Source of the DNA: Nymphaea colorata
Lineage: Eukaryota > Streptophyta > Magnoliopsida > Nymphaeales > Nymphaeaceae
Reading direction: 5' to 3'
NCBI RefSeq assembly: GCF_008831285.2
Contig: NC_045140.1
Span: forward strand, 20,210,370 to 20,274,369
DNA length: 64,000 nucleotides
The position numbers and the translations under genes were made by a program. Every line of letters starts with the position of its first letter. Positions within the stretch are counted from its first letter, which is position 1. Below, in pieces: positions 1 through 13,400 of this stretch. The notes under the pieces are model-generated. The model made no database searches, was not told the origin of the DNA, and worked only from the letters and a program-made list of their open reading frames with translations.

Positions 1-1418
1 TTTCTTGCATATACCCGTGCATGCATGAAGGCCATGACTTGGTGCAATACAACGGCTCAGGCTGTTGCTGTAAATTCACAGTGAAAGTGGGATTGATTAG
101 AAAGATCTCTAGTTCATTCCTTCCTATGTCACAATGAAAGTGGGACTGCAGTGGTATGGCCAATTAGTTTAATTCATCTATGTCACATTAGTGCAGTAAA
201 TAGGCTGCCGGGTGCAATACAGCTGAGGCTGTTAGTAATTGATGCTTGTTATACTTTATTCTCAATTTAAATGAATATAATTCTCTTATATTTGTAGATA
301 TATAAGTTCCTTTTTTTACATAACCTTGCTGCATCTGCACGGCTGTACCCTGTGCTTGCAGTCATGAGACATACAGACAGGCATTCACATGGACAGGTAA
401 ATGGACAGATATTTGCATCTTTTCTATGAGACGTTCAAAAAAGTAGAGTTAGAAACGCGTAGATGCATGTAGGCTCATGGAGGCCATCAACGTGAAACTT
501 AAACTGGAATAAGATATAAGGCATTTTAGACAAGACATTTCAACTGATTTGAGACATACAAAGAATGTGGAGGACTTGTACTAAGCTATAGGTGTTATGA
601 ATAGTTATGATTCCATTCCTTGAATTCTTCTTCTCCAAAGGCCCCAACTAGAATGTATATCAAGTAAAACCACCTTCAGCTTTCTAAAATCATAGAGCAA
701 ACATCAAGATGTGGGGTACACTTTTTCTCTCGTCAGTCTGCATATTGCATCTGTAATAAGCAGTTGCATCGCCACTTATATATTCAAGTCAATATGCTGG
801 GCATTGTTAATCACATACAGCTTCTTTGCCTTGGAGTTGTCTTCTATTCACAATCAAGTGCTAAAAGCACTTTAAAAACTAGGTGGAGGAAATCAACCAG
901 TCTCCAGTCTAAAATAGCTAATTGTTTGCTGTGATATAGGAAGTTTTCAAAATATTTAGAAGGTTTAGGGCATTAGACTGAAGACCAGTTCTTTGACATG
1001 GTAAACCTTTCCACTAGCTTTAACCTTTAGTTGGGGAGTCACTAGTATTTATCAATGATGAAGGGAAGTTTTCTGAAACCAATTTGGTCTGATAGTGTGT
1101 TGGGATCATACAAGAATCTGGTTGCAACACTGAAGACCAGTTAGTTAGTGTTGGTAAAGCTGACGATATTTTTCCACCACAAGTGCAAAGATATACTTGC
1201 CTGATGTTGTACTCATGTTAGTGGAATCCCTTGATGTAAATCTCTTAAAATTTAATCTGAAATTTGTGAGTACGATAAGAGTCTGGATTCCTGATTTATC
1301 AGCGTTATATTGAATCTCCATTTGCCAGTGATATTTAGCTTCATGAAGAATTCTGCTTTATATTTTTTGATAAATATTTATTATGTGGTTCAATACTAAG
1401 TTAGTTGCCTATACATAG
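1..1418. other. Upstream intron(s) of the callose synthase gene
   Basis: No exon is recognisable here. The first conserved callose synthase codons appear only after the tag acceptor at 1416-1418, so this stretch is most likely intronic, although the start of the gene is outside the window. It is AT-rich. It contains a degenerate direct repeat: a 'tgcaatac...gctgaggctgtt'-like segment occurs at about 41-65 and 210-234, and a 'aatgaaagtgggact'-like segment at about 76-92 and 131-147. I see no other structure. Confidence 0.5.
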
Positions 1419-4400
1419 ACTTCCTCAAGGCCAACAAGAAGTACAGCAGAGAAAGATATTATATATGGGTCTGTATCTTCTGATATGGGGAGAAGCAGCA
1501 AATATTCGTTTTATGCCAGAGTGCCTGTGCTACATTTTTCATAATGTGGGTACTTGTTTACTTTTCCCAAACTTCTTCCTTAGCATTTTGTCCTTTCTGT
1601 GCTATTGCCATTTCTGAGACCATGGTTCATGTGTTTAGATGGCATATGAACTTCATGGCTTGTTGGCTGGCAATGTTAGCATCGTGACTGGAGAGAATAT
1701 TAAACCTTCTTATGGTGGGGATGACGAATCATTCCTAAGAAAGGTTATAACACCGCTGTACCGTGTGATCGAAATGGTATGTGTAGTGACCATATGTTAT
1801 TTCATGATTCAGTATGCTTTTTCTAATTAAACGGTGCGTTTCCAGGAGGCTAATAAAAGCAGGAACGGAAAGGCACCTCATTCAGCTTGGTGCAACTATG
1901 ATGACTTGAATGAATATTTCTGGTTTGTCATCAACCTTATGTTCCTATTGTTCCAGAGTATTATTCTTCACGTTATAGTTCATCTGGTAATTGGCTTTTC
2001 ATTTTTCAGGTCAACTAATTGTTTCTCTTTGGGATGGCCTATGAGTGATGATGGTGATTTTTTCAGATCATCACATGAAACAAGAAATGTCTCACATGTA
2101 ATTTACCAAGTATATTGGAAGAAATACATTTATAGGTGAACTCTTATGCTTGTGATTAGCTCAAGGACTTTTCTACTTGATATACAGGATGGACATCAAT
2201 TTCATAAAATATCTCAGAAAAGGACAGGCAAATCAAATTTTGTAGAAACCAGGACATTTTGGCATATCTTCCGAAGTTTTGATCGTATGTGGACTTTCTA
2301 TATACTAGCGTTGCAGGTATTATTTGAGATGTAAATTATGATAACACAATTATTTTCTTAAGCTAATTGTCTAACCACTTAATGATTACCTACTTTATAG
2401 GCTTTGATTATCCTTGCTTGGAGTGGCTATCCACTAACAGATATTTTCCGGAAAGACCTTTTGTATTCTCTGTCTAGTATTTTTATCACAGCTGCTATCC
2501 TGCGCCTCCTTCAAGGTACAAGTATCTGATATGCTACTGCTTTGTTTCCAAGGCAGCAAAATTTCTTCTCAATGTTTCAGTTGTATTTCTATACTCAACT
2601 TCCATTATGGTAACTAGTCACCGATTTTTATGTTGCACAGGCCTGGTTGTTTTATTATTTAAGAAACAAAAAATAAGAATATCTCGCTAAATATCTCTGA
2701 GTGATTTTGACATTCATGTGTATGCGTGCATCCATAAGGCAAGTGTGCATTGTCGCACCTTTTTAATATAGTGAAACAAAGCTTGAGGAGGCTGCACTAC
2801 ATCATGCTGTATTGCTATGCATGCTTTTCATGCACCATTATTCCTATTTGGTTCAAATATCTAAATGTGGAAAGCAATCATCCATCTAAAAACTGATTAG
2901 GGAGAGGCAGTCCAGAAGTTGGTGAAAGGCTAACTTTTTCTCATTTTATTATTTAGTTCAAGGGTTCCAAAAGCAATCATTCTTTATGTTGGAATAGTTT
3001 GACTGAAACTATGTGTGTAAATGCATGTTCCGATGCTACGCATGTATGTACACACCCATATTCACAAGGGGCATAATTTTATTTGCTTATCAATCACAGA
3101 CAAGAATACCAATATTAGCAGGATATCAATGAAGCAGTTATTATCAAAATCTCAGATTCTGAAAGTTGAAGTTGTGGAAGAAAAGAATTGAAGCACCATA
3201 TTCATTATAACCTAGTTGCACAAAAATTTGGAAAAGAAGAGGAGAAAAAGAAACGGAATGGAGGAAGTATTTGCGAGTTTTTATTTGCTGAGGTTCCTCT
3301 TGGGTATTGACAAGACAAAATGTTTTTTTTTTAAAGAAAATTTCAGGAACTCGAAAAATTACAAATATACAAAAGTGATAAAAAAGTTACAGAATTATGA
3401 ATTCCCCATAATTTTTTGTAAAAAAATAAAATAATAAAAACGATTATTAAAATGTTAAAAGAAACAAAAATAATTAAAAGATATAAAAATTGATGTTCTA
3501 AAATTATCACATATGTGTTCATGAAATTATTCACGAAATTGAAGTTGGCAATGTTTGAAAAATGTGACGATAAATATCTGGTTTTTCATTTTTTTAGCAA
3601 TATTATCACGACCAGTATTTGTGACTTTGGGCTGAGATTTATGCGACAATGTCGTGCGTATTGTAGTTGCTATGTAGTGTAGCTTTAAAAAATTAGAACC
3701 ACTGAGTGGACTCCCATGATTACATCATAATACGTTCATGCTGGATTTATGTTGTTACAAAATTCTCTTTCTCTCTCTCTCCCTCTCTTTCTCCCTCCTT
3801 TCCCCTCTCTCACACACCCACATCCGCATGCACCTGAATTTCACTATTGTCAATACCTGAGCTTATCAGCACACAATCAACGCGATATGGGTGCAAATAT
3901 GAGGCTATCGACTAATACATGACGATAAATTGATAAAGAATTAATTAAAAGTAAATCGAAATTTTAAGTCATATTTTTGAAGGCCGATACATGCTGATAT
4001 GAAACGATGCACATTACGAATAAGCATCACTTTTTTGGGCTTTTGATACGAGTTGGAAACTGACTTTTGCAACACTGGTTGAACTTCTGTGGTGATTTTT
4101 CATGCCACTCTCATTTTATGTGGATGTGAATTCATTTGAACTTTGAACAAACAAAACTGACATATATGCATCCATAATTCCCATGGTTAAACATGTGGCA
4201 GGAAAATTTAGGTTATTGAACAGTATTATGCTGTTAGGTGTTGAATGATCTTAGTAGCTATGCTGCTTAAAACGTCTATTTTTTAACAGATACATAGGCT
4301 AAATACTTACATGATGTACTTTTGTCAGATTTATAGTTCTTTTATGCAAGCTTACTATACGTTTTGCAATGAAAGTATCACATAACACTCTGGCTTCTTT

Positions 4401-7400
4401 TTCTTTATTTTATAGGTATTTTGGACTTTATCCTGAACTTCCCTGGCTATCATCGGTGGAAATTTGCTGCCATTCTCAGAAATGTGCTGAAGATTCTTGT
4501 TAGTCTAGCATGGGCCATTATCCTGCCCTTTTGCTATCTATACTCACTGAAAGATTCTCCAGTCGTTTTACAAAAGCTGCAAATGTGGCTTCAAGAAATA
4601 AAGTACATGCCACCATTATATTATTTGGCTGTCGCAGCATACTTGCTTCCAAATATATTGGCAGGGGTCTTTTTTGTATTTCCTATGCTCCGACGATGGT
4701 TAGAGAACTCTGATTGGCACATCATAAGGTTTCTTTTGTGGTGGTCACAGGTATCCCTCTTTTGACTGATGCATGTGGATGAATGTGAATGAACATGCAC
4801 ACATACTGCTCACTTCATGAGCTTTCAAACTGATCTGCCTAGTTTATTAGTTGGTGGCATTGCTGAGAGGGAATTTTGTAATCAGTTACATCCTTGCATA
4901 AATCTGAATATTATGTTTTGATATGTTGATTCAGGGAACTACATTCTTTGATGTACAGTGTATTCCCTCTTAAATGGTTACTTACCTGCAATAATGAAAC
5001 AAAGGACAAACAAAAGATGCAAGGCAATGAGAAATATAGTTGATGAAAAGCATGGAGGCAGGGAAGATTGTGTTAAGATTTCCATAGCATGTAGTAGGGC
5101 CTTTTACACTTGACATTTGGGTTTTCAAGAAAGTAATTCGTGTCAAACATACACATTTGATTCAATACAAAAAGATCACCTAGAGAGTTAAGATGCCCTT
5201 TTATGTTTTATCATACCCCCTCAAGCTGGGAGAAGAAATTAGTAGTCTCTAACTTGCTGTCATGTTCTTAGATTTCATGTTCCAAAAGTTTTGTTTTCTT
5301 CTGTTGTTGGTAAAGCAACAATCTATACCTCATGCTTTGGAATGGTCTCAACTGTCATTAAGAGATGAATAGATATATTGCCTTTGCATTAACTTAAGCC
5401 TGCCAATGATAGTGTTCAGCCAAAACCTTCACAACTGGATCTCAGTTTATGATACCTAATAATAGATTGTAATTCATTGTTTTTTCCTATTGTCCATGAA
5501 GCTAGAAATTTCTCCCTTGAAAAATGCTTTTGTTATGGTTCTCCTATCATCCACCAAAATATGCATTTGTGTACATATTGTTGTTAGAGTAACCATTAAT
5601 GGTAGGTACCTGAGTTGCACTTGCCAGGATTGTGTTTTGAGCACCTAAAAAATGTACTCTTTGCCTAACATGTGGGTAGGTGTATATGATAAGGTGTAAA
5701 CTAAGTTACTGCTGTTTTTCAGCCTAGGATTTATATTGGAAGAGGAATGCATGAAAGCCAGTTTGCACTTTTTAAGTAAGTATTCGCATGTCCAATTTAT
5801 AAATATCACTTTTTCCCCTTCCTTTTCTGTTTCTGAATATACAATAAATAATTTCATTTCCTTCATAGTTCTTATTCTTCTGTTATTTCTGTAACATTTG
5901 CTAGTTGTTGTTGTTCTTAACAATGTTCAGGTACACACTATTCTGGCTGCTTCTTTTGGCCGGCAAACTGTCATTTAGTTACTTCATCCAAGTAAGGTCT
6001 TTATGGCTTTATTGAAAACTTTATAATGATATTCATCAATCTTTCATTCTTTTGATTTTTCTTTGCTTGCTTTACATTGTAGATAAAACCTCTTGTAAAG
6101 CCCACACAAGACATTATGGATATCCACCATGTACAGTACTCCTGGCATGAATTCTTCCCAAATGGTATCAACCAATTTCAACCCCCACATCCCCTATACT
6201 GCAATTTATTACTCATTTTTGTTTTCCAATTCCTTCTATTCCATGCAGCCCAGAACAACTTCGGTGCTATTGTGTCTCTCTGGGCACCTGTTGTATTGGT
6301 GTGTATGACATTCTTTAGCTTGGTGTACAACATGAAAAAGGAACTTTCCTCTTTCAAAGGTTGACGATTATCCTCATATAGGATCTTTTGTTCACTCAGG
6401 TTTATTTCATGGATACTCAAATATGGTATGCCATCTTCTCAACAATATATGGTGGTATTTCTGGAGCTTTTGATCGTCTTGGAGAGGTACTTTTTATTTT
6501 TACTTGAGTCTTTATTCTTTATTAATGTCTACTTTCTGAGATAAAATGTGGACTCATCCTTTTTGTGTTTTGTTGTAAAGTCAACAGTGAACATGCATGG
6601 AGATGTTTCCTGTACAATGCATGTTTATTATCCTTTTCTCCTGAAAGAGGAAAGAAAATTTTGTCAGAAAAATTGAAGTGACAAGATCTTTTTATCATAA
6701 ATGGAAAGTTAGATTGAGATATATTTATGGTTATAGCTAACTGTCAAAAGAAATAGTTGATTGGTTGTTGCATAGACTAACTATATTTTAGTAAAATGAC
6801 ATTTTGTTATATATTAAGTTATTTTTTGATTTTATCTTTTCAATTTTATGAACTTAATGTCATTCATCTCAGTTTTATCAATGTGGTCATATCATATTTT
6901 CATTTAAAATTGATTTTCTACCATTGTCTTTTAGGTTTGTGAACTTAATGCCATTTCATCCTCATTTGAAGAGAGTACACTAGAAATCAGTAAAAATCAT
7001 AAGTCGAAGAAACTGTAATAATTACTATTACCAACTTATGATTTTATTTAAGGGGAATTGTTGGAGAAAGAAGATCCTAAATAATGTATCCAGTACCATC
7101 TCCATGTACGTAGTCCTTTTAGCTTGCCCTTTTCACCACTTAATGACTTATCTGTTACTTATCCGCTATAATCATGCTTTGGGTTAAAACAATTTGTCCA
7201 CAAATAGATTTTGATTTCTTCAAGTCCTGGTGTTAGGTGCCATGTACGCATGTTTATATACAAACGCAGACAAATTCTTGTAAATATGGTATCAATTTAT
7301 TTGGAAAAATGTCTAATGTTCACCAAAACGATGATCTCTTATGATTTTTTTTTTCTTTTTTTTGATGGCAAGTTCAAACCTGCATAGATTGTTCCTTGCT

Positions 7401-10400
7401 GCAAGCTTGAACCTGGGGGAATCCTTGATGGCTATTGGGGATGTTGAGAGTTTAATGTGTGGCTGGTTTTGAGGCATATATATACATGCGTTCTTACATG
7501 CACATGCTCAATATATGTCTGTGTTTTCACATGATTTTTTGTTTGGTCTGTGACATATACTGCATGCTCTCTCATGAATTATTTTTCAGATACGCACCTT
7601 AGGCATGTTAAGGTCAAGATTTTATTCACTACCTGGTGCATTCAATGCATGCTTAGTGCCTTCTGAAAAGATTCAGCGGCGAGGGTTTTCATTATCCAAA
7701 CGCTTTGCGGAGGTTATACATCTTTCAAAATTTTAGATCATTAAAAGTTTTACATATGTGATCCTACCCTTACATGCATCCCGTGTTTCCAGGTCTCCCC
7801 AAACAGGAGAACTGAGGCTGCAAGATTTGCACAGCTATGGAATGAAATAATTACTAGCTTTCGTGAAGAAGATTTAATAAGTGACAGGAAAGAACTTGTC
7901 TTGCTTTTCCATTAATAGTGACCTATATGAGTATTCCATATTTAAATATGTGACTTATTCACAATAATCTTCTTTAAACAAATGCCTTTTCTACTACAGG
8001 GAAATGGACTTAATGCTGGTTCCTTATACATCAGATCCCAGCTTGAAACTCATACAGTGGCCACCATTTTTGTTGGCTAGCAAGGTATGATAATGTCAAG
8101 TGTAATTTGCTTTCTTTACTGGTGCATCCTCTATTTGATTATCGATTGGTTCATGCAGATCCCAATAGCACTAGACATGGCAGTACAATTTCGGGCTAGG
8201 GATGCTGATCTGTGGAAGCGTATATGTGCTGATGAGTACATGAAATGTGCTATTCTAGAATGTTATGAATCTTTTAAGCATGTGCTGAACATATTGGTTG
8301 TTGGTGAAAATGAGAAAAGGTGTGTGCTGTGTTTCATCCTCCTGGTCTTTGCATATTGTTGTTAAAAGCTAGTTCTTAGGTCAAGCACAAATATGAGGGA
8401 ACAGAGTTGGCAAACTCAGGAATTCAGCTCATGATTCGGCTGATCTAGCTTGGGTCATACCCAAAATGAGTAAAAAAAAACAGGTCGGCTTCCCTAGGAT
8501 CAAACTTAACTCAGTTAACCATGTCATATTTTTTTCCTCTGTTACACGTGGTATATGGAATAAAATGCATATATGTTAGTTTCTGTTATGTTTTTATATG
8601 TCGGTATCTTTATTATATGTTTCATATAATGAAACAAATATGCCAATCTCTGAAGCTATTGTATTAAGAAAATATGGTTTATTATTAATTTTATTAAATT
8701 AAATATAAATCATGACTCGCCATTCACCAAGTTGACTTGCATAGCATCAGTTGAGTAGATTATTCCCATCTAATACTGTTCTGAGTTTGCCAAACTATGA
8801 CCCTAACAACTAAAAATATTTTGATCTGGAGCAAAAACCAACTTCTGGAAAGAATTTTTCCTGAATTGTCTATGATGTTGTTTTCTTATTCTAATCATGA
8901 ACAGATCATATTAACAGGATAATAAGCAATATCATCAAGGAAGTTGAAGTCCACATCTCAAAGAATACATTTCTTGCCAATTTCAAGATGAGTGCAATGC
9001 CAAATCTCTGCAAGAAATTTGTGGAGCTTGTTGAAATATTGGTGAGTTTATTTATATTTTGTCTCCGTTTTCCTTCTTATTGTACATTCATATGTGTTTA
9101 CTCTTTTCATTTTATTGCAGAAAGAAGGGGAACCAACTAAACGTAATACTGTTGTTCTGCTGCTGCAAGATATGTTAGAAGTGGTTACTCGTGATATGAT
9201 GGTTAATGAGATTCGGTAAGTGAATATTGCATTCTTTGCTTGCTCGTCTTCTATTGTAGTCACTTAGTTTTAAGGTGTAAATGTAATGTACTTGTAGAGA
9301 ATTGGTTGATCTTGGTCATGGAAACAAAGATTCAGTACCAGGAAGGTATGATCTAGTCAATGCATCTCAAACTGGGAGACAGCTTTTTGCGGGTACTGGT
9401 CCAAAACCTGCAGTAAGTTTTCCACCTGTGGTAACTGCACAATGGGAGGAGCAGGTAAATAAATTACATACTTAATGCTCATATTCTGTTTCTTAATTTT
9501 CTAAAAGTTTCCACATGTGGTAACAGTAAATGGAAGGAACATGGAAATAAATAAGCCTTAAATTTTCCTGACCTGTCAGTCTATCACATATTCTGTGTTG
9601 CAGATCAAACGCCTTTACTTACTTTTGACGGTCAAGGAGTCTGCAATTGATGTGCCTACCAACTTGGAAGCACGTAGAAGGATTGCATTCTTTACAAACT
9701 CTTTATTTATGGATATGCCACGTGCTCCCCGTGTCCGCAAAATGCTATCTTTCAGGTCTGTAACTGAATCTTTAGGAAATATTATTCTAAATATTCTCTT
9801 CTCGCTTGCCTATAGCAATCAGCTACAAGAACCATCTTTATTCAATAATTTATGTTAAAATTGGTGCTCCCGCCAACTAGAGTAAAGACTGCCCATGTTT
9901 GGCAGTAGGTGGCTCCTACACCAACAGTCATATTTCTAGGCATCTCTGTCTTAACTCATAAAACATTTGCTTTCTTCTCCTGAATCTAGATTTGACATTT
10001 TTTTCATAGATAATTTGTTATATGTTATCTAAAGTTACAAGAATCATTGGTCAGGAATGACTAAACATCCTTAACATGAAATCTCTATCTTAACTAACAT
10101 CTTCCTAAAGATGCATAAGTTTAGATTGACCTTGTATTTTTGAAAAGGCTGCCTCTTCCACGATAAGGTTTTATGTTTATGTGGAAACAATAACTATCTG
10201 ATGCTGAAGAATTTATCACTTTAACTTCATCTTAAATTGCCTCTGTAGTGTGATTTTTTTTCTAAAACTTGGAAACTGTTGCAGTGTTTTGACACCATAT
10301 TATAGTGAGGAAACAGTTTACTCGAAGACTGACCTTGAGCTGGAGAATGAGGATGGGGTATCAATAATATTTTACTTGCAAAAAATTTTCCCAGGTTTAT

Positions 10401-13400
10401 TTTCTTTCTAAATTTACAATTTTTCAGTTGCCATGTAATTGCTATTTTTCCCAATGCTTACAAATCTGACTTGTATTTCTCATATTGCTGTTTTGAGTTA
10501 GATGAATGGAACAATTTTATGGAACGGCTCAACTGTAAAAGAGAGAGTGAGGTTTGGTCTAACGAAGAGAATGTTTTGCATCTCCGTCATTGGGCATCTT
10601 TAAGAGGGCAAACACTTTGCAGAACAGGTAGACTATATTATACTTCATGGTATTTTTTTCTTAAAGAAGATTTTGCTTGTCGGATATCTAAATCACTTAT
10701 TTCAGTCCGAGGGATGATGTACTACAGAAGGGCATTGAAGCTTCAGGCGTTTCTTGATATGGCTTCTGAAGCAGGTATCATTCCCAAATATTTTTTTCCT
10801 CCTTTTCATGCTAAAGCGAGCTATGTGATTCTTTAAATTGGTCTTCTCATTACATTGGATTTCAGAAATATTGGAAGGCTACAAAGCAATCATGGATCCA
10901 ACAGATGAAGAGCGGAAAAGCCAGAGGTCATTGTGTTCTCAGCTTGAGGCTATGGCCGAGATGAAATTTACATATGTTGCTACCTGCCAAAACTATGGCA
11001 ACCAAAAGCAAAGTGGAGATCGACGTGCTACGGACATCCTCAACCTGATGGTTAAGTACGTTTTCCACTCTTTCACTGTTCACTAGGGGCCATCTCTCCT
11101 GATGCACATTGTAAACAATTTTGACAATCTTGATGCTTGAAGCTAGGGGCTGAAGTCATATAGTATGTTTTGATTATTTCCATTACTCAACCTCCTGGAT
11201 CAGATACTCGTGTGAATATGTTTAAGTATGATGACCACCTCGTCTGATTTTTAAAATTCTCCAGAACAGGGATGACTTTTTCTGCATTCAAGCTACTCTT
11301 GAAGCAAGTTGTTGACCACCCAACTAAGTCATGCGTCTTGAATATACGTGTCATCAATTTTGGTAACTTTTCCTTTATGAAGCTAATTAACAGCTTTTCT
11401 TGCGTAGCTATCCATCTCTACGTGTTGCCTATATCGATGAAGTTGAAGAAAGAGAAAATGGCAGGGTACAGAAGGTCTACTATTCTGTTTTAGTAAAAGC
11501 TGTTGATAATCGTGATCAGGTAGTCAATTTTCCACACTGAACTTTACTTTGAGAATAGATGATTCATCTGTTTCTGACCCTGTACTTCCATTAGGAAATT
11601 TATCGTATAAAATTACCTGGTCCTGCAAAAATAGGAGAAGGTAAGCCAGAAAATCAGAATCATGCGGTAATATTCACTCGAGGGGAAGCTCTTCAGACAA
11701 TTGACATGAATCAGGTAAAAAGTTGAATCAATACGTAACTACATCTTTGTGATTTCTCTTCAGTGATAGTCTTCTGAGTGTGCATATTGGCCTTAGGATA
11801 ATTACTTGGAAGAAGCTTTGAAAATGAGAAATCTCCTGGAAGAATTTAATGAAAGCCATGGAGTGCGTCCACCTACAATCTTAGGTGTCCGCGAGCATAT
11901 ATTCACTGGAAGGTGTAGTTGTCCTTCTCGAACCTGTGAGCTATTTCAGTTGGATTACTTTGAGTACCCTTTTCTTATAGATCATGTCCAATTATTGTTG
12001 TAAATGCAATTGCAGTGTCTCTTCTTTGGGATGGTTCATGTCAAATCAAGAAACGAGTTTTGTAACAATTGGTCAGAGAGTCCTAGCAAACCCATTGAAG
12101 TAAGCACTCTCTTCATAAAACCTGCTTATTTGCTTTCTATCTTACAGAGTTACAGGCAGGCTGGTGTGCATGAATTTCTTTTCATAGTCATGTTTTCATT
12201 TGAATGTGGAAAGCAGGAACAGTCAGTAACTATATACTGAATCATGGTGTTAAGTTGTTAACAGAAGAACGAAAAATTTGAGTCTCATTTGTAAGACCAA
12301 AACTGAATACATAATGTATATAACTTAAATTAATGACTGTCCATCATTTGATTGTTCATTGTTTTGGTTGTTCTGGTTAGATCTGCACACATAATACTAT
12401 AATGAGGCATGTTAAACTACTGTGCTTAAAAATTAAATGCTGTTTCTTCTTTAATCATTTTTCATTTGTGGACTTTCGTGGCATTTTGTGTGCACGATTT
12501 TGTGTATTTTGTTCTGTCAATGTATGACCATTTCCAGCACTCTGACAACCCTTTTTCGAATATGAACCCTGAATATGAACCAAGGCACGTGGATTTGGGT
12601 GCCCGTGCAGTATGGTTACTGTTATGGAGGGTACGACACATCAATTCAAAAAAAAAAAGGTATTTAGATACAATATTGTAATCCATTGCAACATAATTCG
12701 AGCAAATAACCATCCATAGCTAATCTACTGTAGTTGAGGATGAAAGGATGTTCACAGTCTACAATCTAAGAAAGTTACGCTTATGAAATATGAATGCCCT
12801 GAAAAAGAGTATCTTGGATCTGAATCTGAACCACATTGGAACCCTGAATTACCCTGTATGCTATAAGTATCTGCATTCCAGAGCTGTTCTATCAACATGG
12901 GTCACCCAAAATGGTGCATCCACGTGACTTGTTATATGAACTGATACAAGGATAAATTTTTTTGATGTCAGGGTTCGTTTCCACTATGGACATCCAGATA
13001 TTTTTGACAGGATCTTCCACATCACAAGGGGTGGTATTAGCAAGGCTTCCCGTGGGATCAATTTAAGTGAAGATATCTTTGCTGGTAAGTTATCTTAGAA
13101 AATTTTTTTACTGCAATTTCAATTCTGCACATTCGTTATCTTGACTAGCTGTTTCACGCTTCTGTCTTACAGGTTTCAACTCAATATTAAGGCGCGGAAA
13201 TGTCACCCATCATGAGTACATCCAAGTTGGAAAAGGCCGTGATGTTGGTCTTAACCAAATATCACTTTTTGAAGCAAAAGTAGCATGTGGCAATGGAGAG
13301 CAAATTTTGAGCCGAGATATTTACCGTTTGGGGCACCGCTTTGACATGTTCCGCATGCTTTCATGTTATTTTACAACTGTTGGTTTCTACATAAGCTCCA

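Noticed and set aside
12462-12713. Overlapping open frames in callose synthase intron 28
   Set aside because: The plus-strand frame is open on both sides of the intron core but matches no protein I know and is not needed to join exons 28 and 29.
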